A stretch of 6,274 nucleotides of DNA from Chloroflexota bacterium. GTDB taxonomy: Bacteria > Chloroflexota > Anaerolineae > Ardenticatenales > Ardenticatenaceae. Of this stretch, positions 1-6,175 are shown in pieces (positions within the stretch are counted from its first letter, which is position 1; every line of letters begins with the position of its first letter). The position numbers were made by a program, and so were the translations under genes. Location of the stretch: NCBI GenBank assembly GCA_003520455.1, contig DOUV01000276.1:5862-12135 (forward strand). The letters run 5' to 3'. Below the pieces are notes generated by a model. It saw only the letters and a program-made list of their open reading frames with translations, had not been told where the DNA came from and did no database searches.

Positions 1-28
1 AGCGATTTCGCCAACAGGATCCTTAAGT

Positions 29-34
29 GGAGAG
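29..34 (+). promoter_or_regulatory. Possible ribosome binding site (GGAGAG) before the regulator
   Basis: GGAGAG lies 16 bases before the regulator's ATG at 51, which is long, but 9 bases before an out-of-frame ATG at 44, which is ideal. An in-frame TGA at 45-47 closes the regulator frame just upstream, so 51 is the only plausible start for the regulator. The site may therefore serve the short overlapping frame at 44-100, the regulator, or both. No promoter can be judged because only 50 bases of upstream sequence are present. Confidence 0.35.
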
Positions 35-50
35 CTACCTGTCATGAGTT

Positions 51-788
51 ATGAAAGAATATTCCGACATTACCGACCTACAGTTATTCAAACCGCTTGA
101 AACAAATCGTCTTTCGGATGAAGCTGTTCGCCAAATCAAGTCGCTAGTTGAGAAAGGCGCACTGAAGCCTGGAGACAAGTTGCCCTCAGAGCGAAAGCTG
201 GTGAAGCAACTTCAGGTCAGTCGAGCCTCTCTGCGCGAAGCTTTCCGTATCCTTGAGGCGTTAGGACTGATTGAGGTTCGACCGGGATCAGGTGCTTTCG
301 TCGTCGATCGATCTGGCGCGAGCAAACTACCGACTCAATGGAATCAGTGGTTATATGAGCACAGACAGCAGGTCATCGATCTTTTAGAGATCCGTGAGGC
401 ACTTGAACCGAAAGCTGCTGCGCTTGCAGCCGAACGGATCTCGCCGGCGGAATTGGAACTGCTGAAGATGACGCTCGACAAACTAGAGCGCCAGGCTTCC
501 ACAGGCAATATCGATGTGGCTGTCCAGTCTGACATTGAGTTTCACGACCTGATCAGCAAAGCCACTCGCAACCCGTTCCTGATCAACCTGAACAACAGTA
601 TCAACTATATATTGATAGAGAGCCGCTATGCCTATTACCAAGATCCTGAACATATCCTGACCTCTTGGAAACATCATTGTGCTGTGTTTACGGCGTTGGC
701 TGAGCGGGACAGCTCGACGGCTGCCAAAACTATGCTGGAACACACACGGATCACGAAGGAGGCGATTCGCACGCTGAACGATGACTAA
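51..788 (+). CDS. GntR-family transcriptional regulator, FadR subfamily (FCD domain)
   Basis: This is a 245-residue DNA-binding regulator. Residues about 19-85 form the GntR winged helix-turn-helix, with the typical GALKPGDKLPSERKL segment, the recognition-helix region QVSRASLREAFRILEALGLI and the wing VRPGSGAFV. Residues about 106-240 form the all-helical FCD ligand-binding domain, starting with the characteristic IREALEPKAAALAAERIS. The usual metal-binding set of FCD domains appears intact: D161 and H165 (DIEFH), H209 and H231. Family members bind small carboxylates or sugar acids and usually act as repressors that release DNA on binding ligand. It is followed on the same strand, after 122 bases, by the transport genes, so it probably controls them; that is inference. 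I found no clear FadR-type operator (TGGT-N-ACCA-like) in the gaps. The gene looks less GC-rich than the genes after it. The specific ligand is unknown. Confidence 0.93.
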   Translation: MKEYSDITDLQLFKPLETNRLSDEAVRQIKSLVEKGALKPGDKLPSERKLVKQLQVSRASLREAFRILEALGLIEVRPGSGAFVVDRSGASKLPTQWNQWLYEHRQQVIDLLEIREALEPKAAALAAERISPAELELLKMTLDKLERQASTGNIDVAVQSDIEFHDLISKATRNPFLINLNNSINYILIESRYAYYQDPEHILTSWKHHCAVFTALAERDSSTAAKTMLEHTRITKEAIRTLNDD

Positions 789-833
789 TCATTCCGGTAG
801 CAGTAGACGCGGCCAGCGTATGGGGGAAGAAGG

Positions 834-859
834 AATGCCGCGGAAAAGGCCGCGGCATT
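834..859. repeat. Perfect inverted repeat / stem-loop upstream of the binding-protein gene
   Basis: AATGCCGCGG (834-843) and CCGCGGCATT (850-859) are exact reverse complements separated by the 6-base loop AAAAGG. This gives a 10-bp, GC-rich stem. No U-tract follows on either strand, so it is not a classical intrinsic terminator. It lies 46 bases after the regulator stop and 51 bases before the binding-protein start. It could be a hairpin in the leader of the transport mRNA, a processing or stability element, or a dyad operator. The sequence is certain; the role is not. Confidence 0.75.
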
Positions 860-910
860 GACACCAACAAGCTTTCTTCCCGTGTCCAATCTCAAAGGAG
901 GACGAAAGCC

Positions 911-2653
911 ATGAAGAGGGCCATCTGGTTTGTTCTGATCTGCGTCGGACTGGTCTTTGCCTTAATGGGGTGTGGAGGCGCGCCGACCCAGCCCTCTGTG
1001 CCAGCGACGGAGCCCCCATCCGCACCCACGGCCCAACCGACCTCACCATCGGTCTCCCAGCCAACCGCAGCGCCCGCCGCTGCCGCCCCCACGCAAGAAC
1101 CGGCCGCCTCTGGAGCCAGTTCGGAGACGCAGTGGACTGGTACGCTGGTCATTGCCAAGTCCGACGAGCCCAACTCGATCGACCCTCATGTTCACGATGG
1201 TTGGTATAGCGTCCGCGCCCAAAGCGCGGTCTACGAAACCCTCGTCGACATGACCTGGGACCCGGACAAGAAGGAAGTCGTCTTCAACCCGCTCCTGGCG
1301 ACCGATTGGGACATCTCCCCTGACCGGTTGACCTACACGTTCCATTTGCGGAAGGGCGTCAAATTCCATGATGGTACCCCCTTGACGGCCGAGGCCGTCA
1401 AGGTCACCTTCGAGCGTAACAAAGCACTCGGCATGCGCGCCTCGTGGCAGGTAAACGCAATCGACAAGATCGAGACTCCCGACGATTACACGGTCGTAAT
1501 CACGCTGAGCGAGCCCTTTACTCCTTTCATGATGGCGATGGGGCGAGCCTATGTTATGAACCCGAAGCTGATCCAGGAGAACAACGCCAACGACCATGCC
1601 CAGGCCTACTTCAACGATCACATGGATGGAACCGGACCATACAAGTTCGTCAAGTGGGATCGGCAGTCCGTGATCGAATTCGAGGCGAACAAGGACTATT
1701 GGGGTGGGTGGGCCGGCAAGCATTTTGAGAGAATCGTGCTTCGCCACGTGCCCGACCGCTCGACGCAACGCCTGCTGATGGAGAACGGTGACGTTGATTT
1801 CGCCCTCCAGATCGCCCCCGATGATGCACGCGCGCTCGAGTCGAATCCTGACGTGGTGGTGCAGGCTGTGCCGACAACGTCAGAGTTCGATTTCCCGCTC
1901 AAGCTGCGTGGGGCGCTCGAGGATGTCAAAGTCCGCCAGGCGTTGGCCTATTCGTTCCCCTATGACGACGCCATCCAGGGCATTCGTGGCGGCTTCGGCG
2001 AGCGCAACTATGGCCCCTTCCCCAAGGGGATCACCGGGTACACTGAAGAAGGCCTCATCAAGTACGACTACGACCCGGAGAAGGCGAAGCAGTTGCTCGA
2101 CGAGGCCGGTTGGAAGGATACGGACGGTGACGGTATCCGCGACAAAGACGGCACGCCGCTGAAGCTTGAGATCTGGACGATCGCCGCTCTGGCGTATGAG
2201 AAGGAAGCCGCCCTCTTGTGGCAATCGGCGTTGAAGGACATCGGGGTCGATCTGAACGTTGTAGAGCAGTCGGCCATTGCCAGCTTTGTGACGGCAACCT
2301 ACAACCGCGATGCGGCGGCCGATGCCTACGGCTGGGTCATCTCCATGTTCTTCCCCGACCCACACGACATCGCGCGCCAGTATTCCAAAGACAGCTTCGA
2401 CGGTCTGAATACCTCGTACTACAGCACCGATAAGACCGATGCGATGATCGCGGAAGGGGCCCAGATGGAACCGGGCCCGGAGCGAACAAAGCTGTATGAG
2501 GAACTGCAGCAGATCATCAATCACGATTCTCCCCACATCTGGATCTGGCTGGAGCAAAAAATCCTCGTCTATCGCAAGAACATCAAAGGCTTCGTGTACA
2601 ATCCCGTCGACTACATCCGCGAGTTCCGCTACTACGACATGTATCGCGAGTGA
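911..2653 (+). CDS. ABC transporter substrate-binding lipoprotein, peptide/nickel (SBP_bac_5) family
   Basis: This 580-residue extracytoplasmic solute receptor of an Opp/Dpp-type importer begins with a positively charged start, a hydrophobic stretch (residues 5-19) and the lipobox LMGC, with C21 as the expected lipidated cysteine. Residues about 22-75 are a low-complexity Pro/Ala/Thr/Ser tether that would hold the domain off the membrane. The mature SBP_bac_5 domain runs from about residue 78 (TGTLVIAKSDEPNSIDPH) to the C-terminus, with family hallmarks such as YETLVDMT, LTYTFHLRKGVKFHDGTPLTAE and GTGPYKFVKWD. DTDGDGIRD (403-411) is an EF-hand-like Asp-rich loop often seen at this place in the family. 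A strong Shine-Dalgarno, AAAGGAGGA (894-902), lies 8 bases before the ATG. The following genes encode matching permeases. Members bind oligopeptides, oligosaccharides, nickel or opines, so the substrate here is not predictable from sequence alone. Confidence 0.93.
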   Translation: MKRAIWFVLICVGLVFALMGCGGAPTQPSVPATEPPSAPTAQPTSPSVSQPTAAPAAAAPTQEPAASGASSETQWTGTLVIAKSDEPNSIDPHVHDGWYSVRAQSAVYETLVDMTWDPDKKEVVFNPLLATDWDISPDRLTYTFHLRKGVKFHDGTPLTAEAVKVTFERNKALGMRASWQVNAIDKIETPDDYTVVITLSEPFTPFMMAMGRAYVMNPKLIQENNANDHAQAYFNDHMDGTGPYKFVKWDRQSVIEFEANKDYWGGWAGKHFERIVLRHVPDRSTQRLLMENGDVDFALQIAPDDARALESNPDVVVQAVPTTSEFDFPLKLRGALEDVKVRQALAYSFPYDDAIQGIRGGFGERNYGPFPKGITGYTEEGLIKYDYDPEKAKQLLDEAGWKDTDGDGIRDKDGTPLKLEIWTIAALAYEKEAALLWQSALKDIGVDLNVVEQSAIASFVTATYNRDAAADAYGWVISMFFPDPHDIARQYSKDSFDGLNTSYYSTDKTDAMIAEGAQMEPGPERTKLYEELQQIINHDSPHIWIWLEQKILVYRKNIKGFVYNPVDYIREFRYYDMYRE

Positions 2654-2665
2654 GACTGTCCCAGA

Positions 2666-2702
2666 GCGGGGTAGTGGCCGCCGCCGGTAGCCACTACCCC
2701 GC
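2666..2702 (+). repeat. Perfect 13-bp intercistronic stem-loop between binding protein and permease
   Basis: GCGGGGTAGTGGC (2666-2678) and GCCACTACCCCGC (2690-2702) are exact reverse complements around an 11-base loop. The stem starts 13 bases after the binding-protein stop and ends just before the Shine-Dalgarno of the first permease. No run of T follows, so full termination is unlikely. In binding-protein transporter operons, such structures are known to protect the upstream message from 3' exonucleases or cause partial termination, keeping the binding protein in excess over the membrane subunits. That role is inferred from position and structure. Confidence 0.8.
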
Positions 2703-2721
2703 CGAAAGGGGATATGACCTT

Positions 2722-3726
2722 ATGCTGCGCTTTCTTCTGAAACGCCTGGCCGGTTTCGTGATCGTGGTGTGGAGCATGACCTTCGTGATGTTTGGAGTCA
2801 TTCACGCGATCCCGGGCGATCCAGTAGCGGGTCTCGCCGGCTTCGGTACCCCGCGCTATGTCATTGACGCGATGCGGGAGCAGTTGGGCCTGGACAGGCC
2901 ATTATACGTCCAATACCTGAAGTACGTGACCAATCTCCTCCGGGGCGACTTCGGCATCTCGATCGAGACGCGCAACCCGGTCCTCGCTGAGATGGGCAAG
3001 AATTTTGCGGCCAGTGCGGAATTGGTTCTGGTCGCGCTTTTGATTGCGGTTCCTCTCGGGGTGGCCCTGGGAATCGCGGCGGCGGCTCACTGGGGACGGC
3101 CGACGGATGGTCTGATCCGGTTCGTTTCCTTGCTCGGCGCGGCCGCCCCGCTCTTCTGGGTTGCGCTTGTCTTTCAAATCATCTTCTTCCGCCAATTGAA
3201 GTGGTTTCCGGTTGATGGCAGGATTGACTTTAGTATTACGCCGCCCACGCAGATCACAGGGCTGTACCTGGTCGATAGCCTTCTGACGCGCAACGGCGCT
3301 GCCTTTTGGAGCAGCCTGCGCCACATTGTTCTCCCGGCGGTGGCGTTGGCGCTCAACAGTCTCGGTCTCCTCGTGCGCCAGACTCGTGCGAGCCTGCTCC
3401 AGGTCATTACGGCCGACTACATCCGGACGGCGCGCGCGAAAGGGCTCCCGGAACGAATCGTGCTATACCGGCACGCGCTCAAGAACGCTGCTATCCCCAT
3501 TACGACAGAGATCGGCCTCCAATTCGGCATCATCCTGGGCGCGACCTTCCTCGTCGAGATCGTCTTTTCCTGGCCCGGTCTGGGCCTCTATGCGGTCAGA
3601 GCCATCCTGAATCTCGATTATCCTGCCGTTCTCGGTGTCGCCCAGCTCTTCACCTTTGTCTATGTTGTCGCCAACTTTCTGGTGGATGCGTCGTATCCAC
3701 TCTTTGATCCTCGAATCACGTTGTAA
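2722..3726 (+). CDS. ABC transporter permease, DppB/OppB type
   Basis: This 334-residue inner-membrane subunit is one half of the translocation pore of the importer. I chose ATG 2722 because the family normally begins MLRFLLKRL and because AAAGGGG (2705-2711) sits 10 bases upstream. The frame is open back to a GTG at 2650 that overlaps the previous stop, but that start would translate through the stem-loop. About six membrane segments are visible (near residues 10-29, 100-121, 133-155, 201-219, 266-283 and 303-322). Family hallmarks include the IPGDP segment (30-34), LRGDFGIS (73-80) and the cytoplasmic EAA-like loop ADYIRTARAKGLPERIV (231-247) followed by ALKNAAIP, which docks the ATPase. 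The C-terminus YPLFDPRITL is typical. It is 24 bases upstream of the partner permease and co-oriented with it. Confidence 0.94.
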   Translation: MLRFLLKRLAGFVIVVWSMTFVMFGVIHAIPGDPVAGLAGFGTPRYVIDAMREQLGLDRPLYVQYLKYVTNLLRGDFGISIETRNPVLAEMGKNFAASAELVLVALLIAVPLGVALGIAAAAHWGRPTDGLIRFVSLLGAAAPLFWVALVFQIIFFRQLKWFPVDGRIDFSITPPTQITGLYLVDSLLTRNGAAFWSSLRHIVLPAVALALNSLGLLVRQTRASLLQVITADYIRTARAKGLPERIVLYRHALKNAAIPITTEIGLQFGIILGATFLVEIVFSWPGLGLYAVRAILNLDYPAVLGVAQLFTFVYVVANFLVDASYPLFDPRITL

Positions 3727-3750
3727 CAATCAGAGGTTGAGGGCAGAAGT

Positions 3751-4647
3751 ATGGTTCAACCAACGCTCGACCGGTCTATCGAGCTCCGGCTCGCCTCGGC
3801 CACGCCACGCCGACCTGCTCGATGGGGGAGCGCCTTCTTGCAGCAGAATCTCGCTTCAATCGGGGGTGAGATCGTCCTCGTGGCGCTGATCATCGTCGGC
3901 ATCATCGGACCGTTCGTAGCGCCATATGACCCCCTGAAAGTCCAGATGACGCAGCGCCTGCACCCGCCCAGCGCAGAACATTGGATGGGGACCGATGAAC
4001 TTGGCCGTGACATCTGGAGCCGGATGCTTCATGGATCACGTGCGACCCTGTCGACGGTCGTTTTCGTTCTGGCTATCGTGATGGTATTCGGGATTCCCAT
4101 CGGTGCGATCGGCGGATATGTCGGCGGGTGGACCGACGAAGTTTTCATGCGCGTCAGCGATCTGATTCTCGCCTTCCCGCCTCTCGTCCTGGCGATGGCC
4201 CTTGTCGTTGCATTGAAACCAAGCCTGACAACCGCTATGCTCGCCGTTGCGCTGGTCCGCTGGCCACGGTATGCTCGGCTCGTCCGCGCCCAGGTATTGA
4301 CTTTCAAGCAGCGCGCTTTCGTTGAGGCAGCGCGCGCCGTGGGTGTGAGTGAGCGCCGCATTCTCCTGCGACAAATTCTGCCGAACTGCCTCGACCCCGT
4401 TTACGTCCGTGCCACCGTCGATGCCGGCTTCATCGTTCTGACAACGGCGAGTCTGAGTTTCATTGGCCTGGGTGCTCAACCGCCGCAACCGGAGTGGGGT
4501 GCGATGGTCGCCAGCGGGAGGACCTACATGATAAATAACTGGTGGGTAGGCGTCTTTCCGGGGCTAGCCATCATGCTTGCTGTGACGGGCTTCGTCCTCG
4601 TGGGCGATGAGATTCGCGATCGCCTCGATCCGACGCTCCGGCGCTGA
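3751..4647 (+). CDS. ABC transporter permease, DppC/OppC type
   Basis: This 298-residue inner-membrane protein is the partner of the preceding permease. A cytoplasmic N-terminus (residues 1-38) leads into the first membrane helix (about 40-58), followed by the OppC N-terminal signature HWMGTDELGRDIWSR (77-91). Further membrane segments lie near 100-123, 137-155, 160-170, 222-242 and 267-286. The EAA loop FVEAARAVGVSERRILLRQI (190-209) with LPNCLDPV is the ATPase contact. GAGGG (3739-3743) is 7 bases before the ATG. The expected OppD/OppF-like ATPase genes do not follow; instead the TGA stop codon directly abuts a mobile-element-like sequence. The TGA is also one copy of the apparent target-site duplication, so the reading frame seems undamaged by the insertion. 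The C-terminus GDEIRDRLDPTLR is normal for the family. Confidence 0.94.
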   Translation: MVQPTLDRSIELRLASATPRRPARWGSAFLQQNLASIGGEIVLVALIIVGIIGPFVAPYDPLKVQMTQRLHPPSAEHWMGTDELGRDIWSRMLHGSRATLSTVVFVLAIVMVFGIPIGAIGGYVGGWTDEVFMRVSDLILAFPPLVLAMALVVALKPSLTTAMLAVALVRWPRYARLVRAQVLTFKQRAFVEAARAVGVSERRILLRQILPNCLDPVYVRATVDAGFIVLTTASLSFIGLGAQPPQPEWGAMVASGRTYMINNWWVGVFPGLAIMLAVTGFVLVGDEIRDRLDPTLRR

Positions 4648-4798
4648 GAGCGTATTCGGAAAATCTTCGGTCAAATCCGTCTCGTAGATCACGATTGCCT
4701 GCTCGCTCACTCGTGTTCCTTTCATGCTCATCCCTATCAGGCGTTCCATGTTTTGTGCATCACGGCGGTTTGCGTCAAGTCGTTTCCCCAACACGCTC
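4648..4798 (-). mobile_element. MITE-like 151-bp element, probably an IS5-family internal-deletion derivative
   Basis: The left end GAGCGTATTCGGAAAA (4648-4663) and the reverse complement of the right end, GAGCGTGTTGGGGAAA (from 4783-4798), match at 13 of 16 positions, including the outer six. TGA flanks both ends (4645-4647 and 4799-4801), which fits a 3-bp target duplication. Ends beginning GAG with a TNA duplication fit, from memory, the IS1031-type group of the IS5 family. The minus strand carries what looks like a transposase start (see the separate entry), so an IS with most of its transposase deleted is the likely origin. It cannot move by itself. The orientation given is that of the transposase remnant. 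The base-level repeats are visible; the family assignment is inference. Confidence 0.68.
4664..4731 (-). pseudogene. Truncated 5' end of an IS5-like transposase gene
   Basis: Read on the minus strand from an ATG at 4731, the frame gives MSMKGTRVSEQAIVIYETD followed by LTE, and then runs into the left inverted repeat of the element. The YETDLTE segment resembles the common start of IS5-family transposases (Y-x-T-D-L-T-D-x-E-W), which would continue with the W and the rest of the N-terminal domain. Only about 22 codons remain and the DDE catalytic domain is absent, so the remnant is non-functional. The ATG lies 67 bases inside the right end, a normal leader length for such elements. The resemblance is judged by eye over a short stretch. 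Confidence 0.5.
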
Positions 4799-4801
4799 TG
4801 A

Positions 4802-4829
4802 GTCTCAACACAACGACCATAATTGAGAC
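4802..4829. repeat. 7-bp inverted repeat downstream of the permease operon
   Basis: GTCTCAA (4802-4808) and TTGAGAC (4823-4829) are exact reverse complements with a 14-base AT-rich loop. Before insertion of the element it would have begun one base after the permease TGA. It may be a weak 3'-end hairpin of the transport transcript or an operator. There is no T-run after it, and the stem is short, so the role is uncertain. Confidence 0.4.
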
Positions 4830-4953
4830 CGAGAGCCGGCGAAGTGGGTTTCTACCTAAGAATCCAGAGGCCGCACGTCACCGCGTTCCGTACCACGTGA
4901 CACGGGTGTGGGAGGAGGTCCGAGGAAACGGATCATACAGGCATACTTCTTCT

Positions 4954-4966
4954 TGAACGCCGTTCA
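4954..4966. promoter_or_regulatory. Short palindrome TGAACG-C-CGTTCA upstream of the enolase-family gene
   Basis: TGAACG (4954-4959) and CGTTCA (4961-4966) are exact inverted arms around a single C. They lie 38 bases before the enolase gene's ATG, and TTGAAC (4953-4958) resembles a -35 box without a good -10. The size and position fit an operator for a dimeric regulator. The sequence does not match the usual GntR/FadR operator form, so linking it to the regulator in this window would be speculation. Confidence 0.35.
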
Positions 4967-5004
4967 GATCGTGAATTGGGCAGAGCACTACGAAGGAGAA
5001 GCTC

Positions 5005-6165
5005 ATGAAGATTACGACTATTGAGACATTGCAAGTTGCCATCCCACTACGCCGCCTCCATCAGATGGCCGCCGGCGGCGCTGACATCGGTCTTGGCAAG
5101 TACCCGATCATCAAGGTGAAGACCGACGAAGGCATTGTTGGCCTCGGGGAAGCGCCTGCCCTGAAAGAGTGGGGCGGCGACTACGGCACCTATTTCGGAG
5201 AGAGTGCCAAGACGGTGATGCTGGTCATTCGTGAACATCTGGCGCCGGTTCTCGAAGGTCAGGACCCCTTTCGAATCGAGTGGATTCATGGTCTGATGGA
5301 CAAGGCCATCAAGGGTCATCCTTACGCCAAGGCTGCCATCGACATGGCGCTCTACGACATCATGGGCAAAGCGCTCGGCGTGCCCGCCTATCAGTTGCTC
5401 GGGGGTCTCTACCGGCGCGAGATTCCTCTGGCGCATAGTATCGGCATCATGCCGGCTGAGAAAGCAGCGGCCGAGGCTGCGGTCGCGGTTGAGGATGGAA
5501 TCAAGACCATCAAGCTCAAGATCGGCCTGGACCCGGAGCGCGACGTGGCCACCGTGCGCGAGGTCCGCAAGACGGTGGGGCCCGGTATCACCATCACGGT
5601 GGATGGCAACCAGGGGTATCCTTCGGCCAAAGCCGCGATTCGGGTGCTCCGACGCATGGAGGAGTATAACGTCCTCTTCGTTGAGCAGCCGGTCGAAGGG
5701 CTGTCTGCAATGGCCAAGATCGCCCAGGCGGTGGATATGTCGGTCATGGCGGACGAGTCGGCTTGGACCTCACAGGACATCCTGCGCATTCTCGATATGA
5801 GAGCGGCTGACTTCGTCTCGCTCTATCCCACCAAGCCCGGCGGTCTCTGGAAAGCCAAGAAGGTGGCCGCCGTTTGCGAGGCCGGCGGGATCTACTGCAA
5901 CGTAAACGGCTCGGCCGAACTCGGGATAGCGAACGCCGCCAACCTGCACCTCTCGGCCTCGACGAAGGTGGTGACCCTGGCATGTGTCTACCCGGTGACA
6001 ACGCTGGAAGGGCGTGAGAAAACGAAGCTCGCCGGCCGGTTTTACCTGGACGACATCATCACCGAGCCGTTCGAATACAAAGACGGTGCTCTCATCGTTC
6101 CGGATGGCCCGGGTCTAGGCGTCGAGCTCGACGAGCGGAAGGTCGACAAGTACCGCATCGCTTGA
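5005..6165 (+). CDS. Enolase-superfamily enzyme, muconate-lactonizing/mandelate racemase-like
   Basis: This 386-residue cytoplasmic enzyme would abstract an alpha-proton from a carboxylate, with Mg2+ stabilising the enolate; members epimerise, racemise, cycloisomerise or dehydrate. The N-terminal capping domain (residues 1 to about 130) includes the specificity loop near 18-32 and the strand YPIIKVKTDEGIVGLGEA (33-50). The barrel domain (about 135-360) carries the KxK motif (K170, K172 in TIKLKIG) and metal ligands D200 (VDGNQGY), E227 (FVEQPVEG) and D250 (ADES). E305 (NGSAELGIANAA) sits where MLE enzymes have a conserved Glu. The usual second catalytic Lys, 24 residues after the third ligand, is Y274 here; K277 lies in YPTKPGG. 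GAAGGAG (4992-4998) is 6 bases before the ATG. MLE-type enzymes include dipeptide epimerases and N-acylamino-acid racemases, which would suit a peptide-family transporter, but the substrate remains unassigned. Confidence 0.9.
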   Translation: MKITTIETLQVAIPLRRLHQMAAGGADIGLGKYPIIKVKTDEGIVGLGEAPALKEWGGDYGTYFGESAKTVMLVIREHLAPVLEGQDPFRIEWIHGLMDKAIKGHPYAKAAIDMALYDIMGKALGVPAYQLLGGLYRREIPLAHSIGIMPAEKAAAEAAVAVEDGIKTIKLKIGLDPERDVATVREVRKTVGPGITITVDGNQGYPSAKAAIRVLRRMEEYNVLFVEQPVEGLSAMAKIAQAVDMSVMADESAWTSQDILRILDMRAADFVSLYPTKPGGLWKAKKVAAVCEAGGIYCNVNGSAELGIANAANLHLSASTKVVTLACVYPVTTLEGREKTKLAGRFYLDDIITEPFEYKDGALIVPDGPGLGVELDERKVDKYRIA

Positions 6166-6175
6166 GCCCTCGGAG

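Larger units (their letters stand above)
4799..5004. other. Intergenic remainder between element and enolase-family gene
   Basis: These 206 bases contain no convincing gene; short open frames here have no family features. If the insertion is removed, this segment would directly follow the permease stop codon. It holds the inverted repeats at 4802-4829 and 4954-4966, a weak 6-bp stem (GGTCCG 4917-4922 with CGGATC 4929-4934, one G-T pair), and the enolase gene's ribosome binding site at 4992-4998. No promoter with both good -35 and -10 boxes stands out, although the length of the gap leaves room for one. Confidence 0.5.

Noticed and set aside
858..890. Promoter with -35 TTGACA at 858-863
   Set aside because: No -10-like hexamer is found at normal spacing, so it is not listed as a promoter; the TTGACA is mentioned only with the palindrome.
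1043..1768. Long minus-strand open frame opposite the binding-protein gene
   Set aside because: It is an antisense shadow of a well-supported GC-rich gene, with no start signal or family resemblance. Similar antisense frames at 1880-2557, 4036-4488 and 5409-5789 were dismissed for the same reason.
2650..2721. Upstream GTG start that would add 24 residues to the first permease and overlap the previous stop
   Set aside because: The added residues are unlike any permease start, they span the stem-loop, and ATG 2722 has its own Shine-Dalgarno and a typical family N-terminus.
3721..3729. TTGTAACAA palindrome resembling a GntR-type half-site pair
   Set aside because: It is only 9 bases long and spans the end of the first permease gene and its stop codon, a poor place for an operator; likely chance.
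4893..4899. CCACGTG shared by both flanks of the enolase-family gene (also at 6178-6184)
   Set aside because: The same heptamer also occurs inside the binding-protein gene near 1744, so it is not specific to regulatory regions.
4753..4956. 67-codon + strand open frame in the intergenic region
   Set aside because: It starts inside the mobile-element-like sequence, has no ribosome binding site and shows no recognisable protein features.
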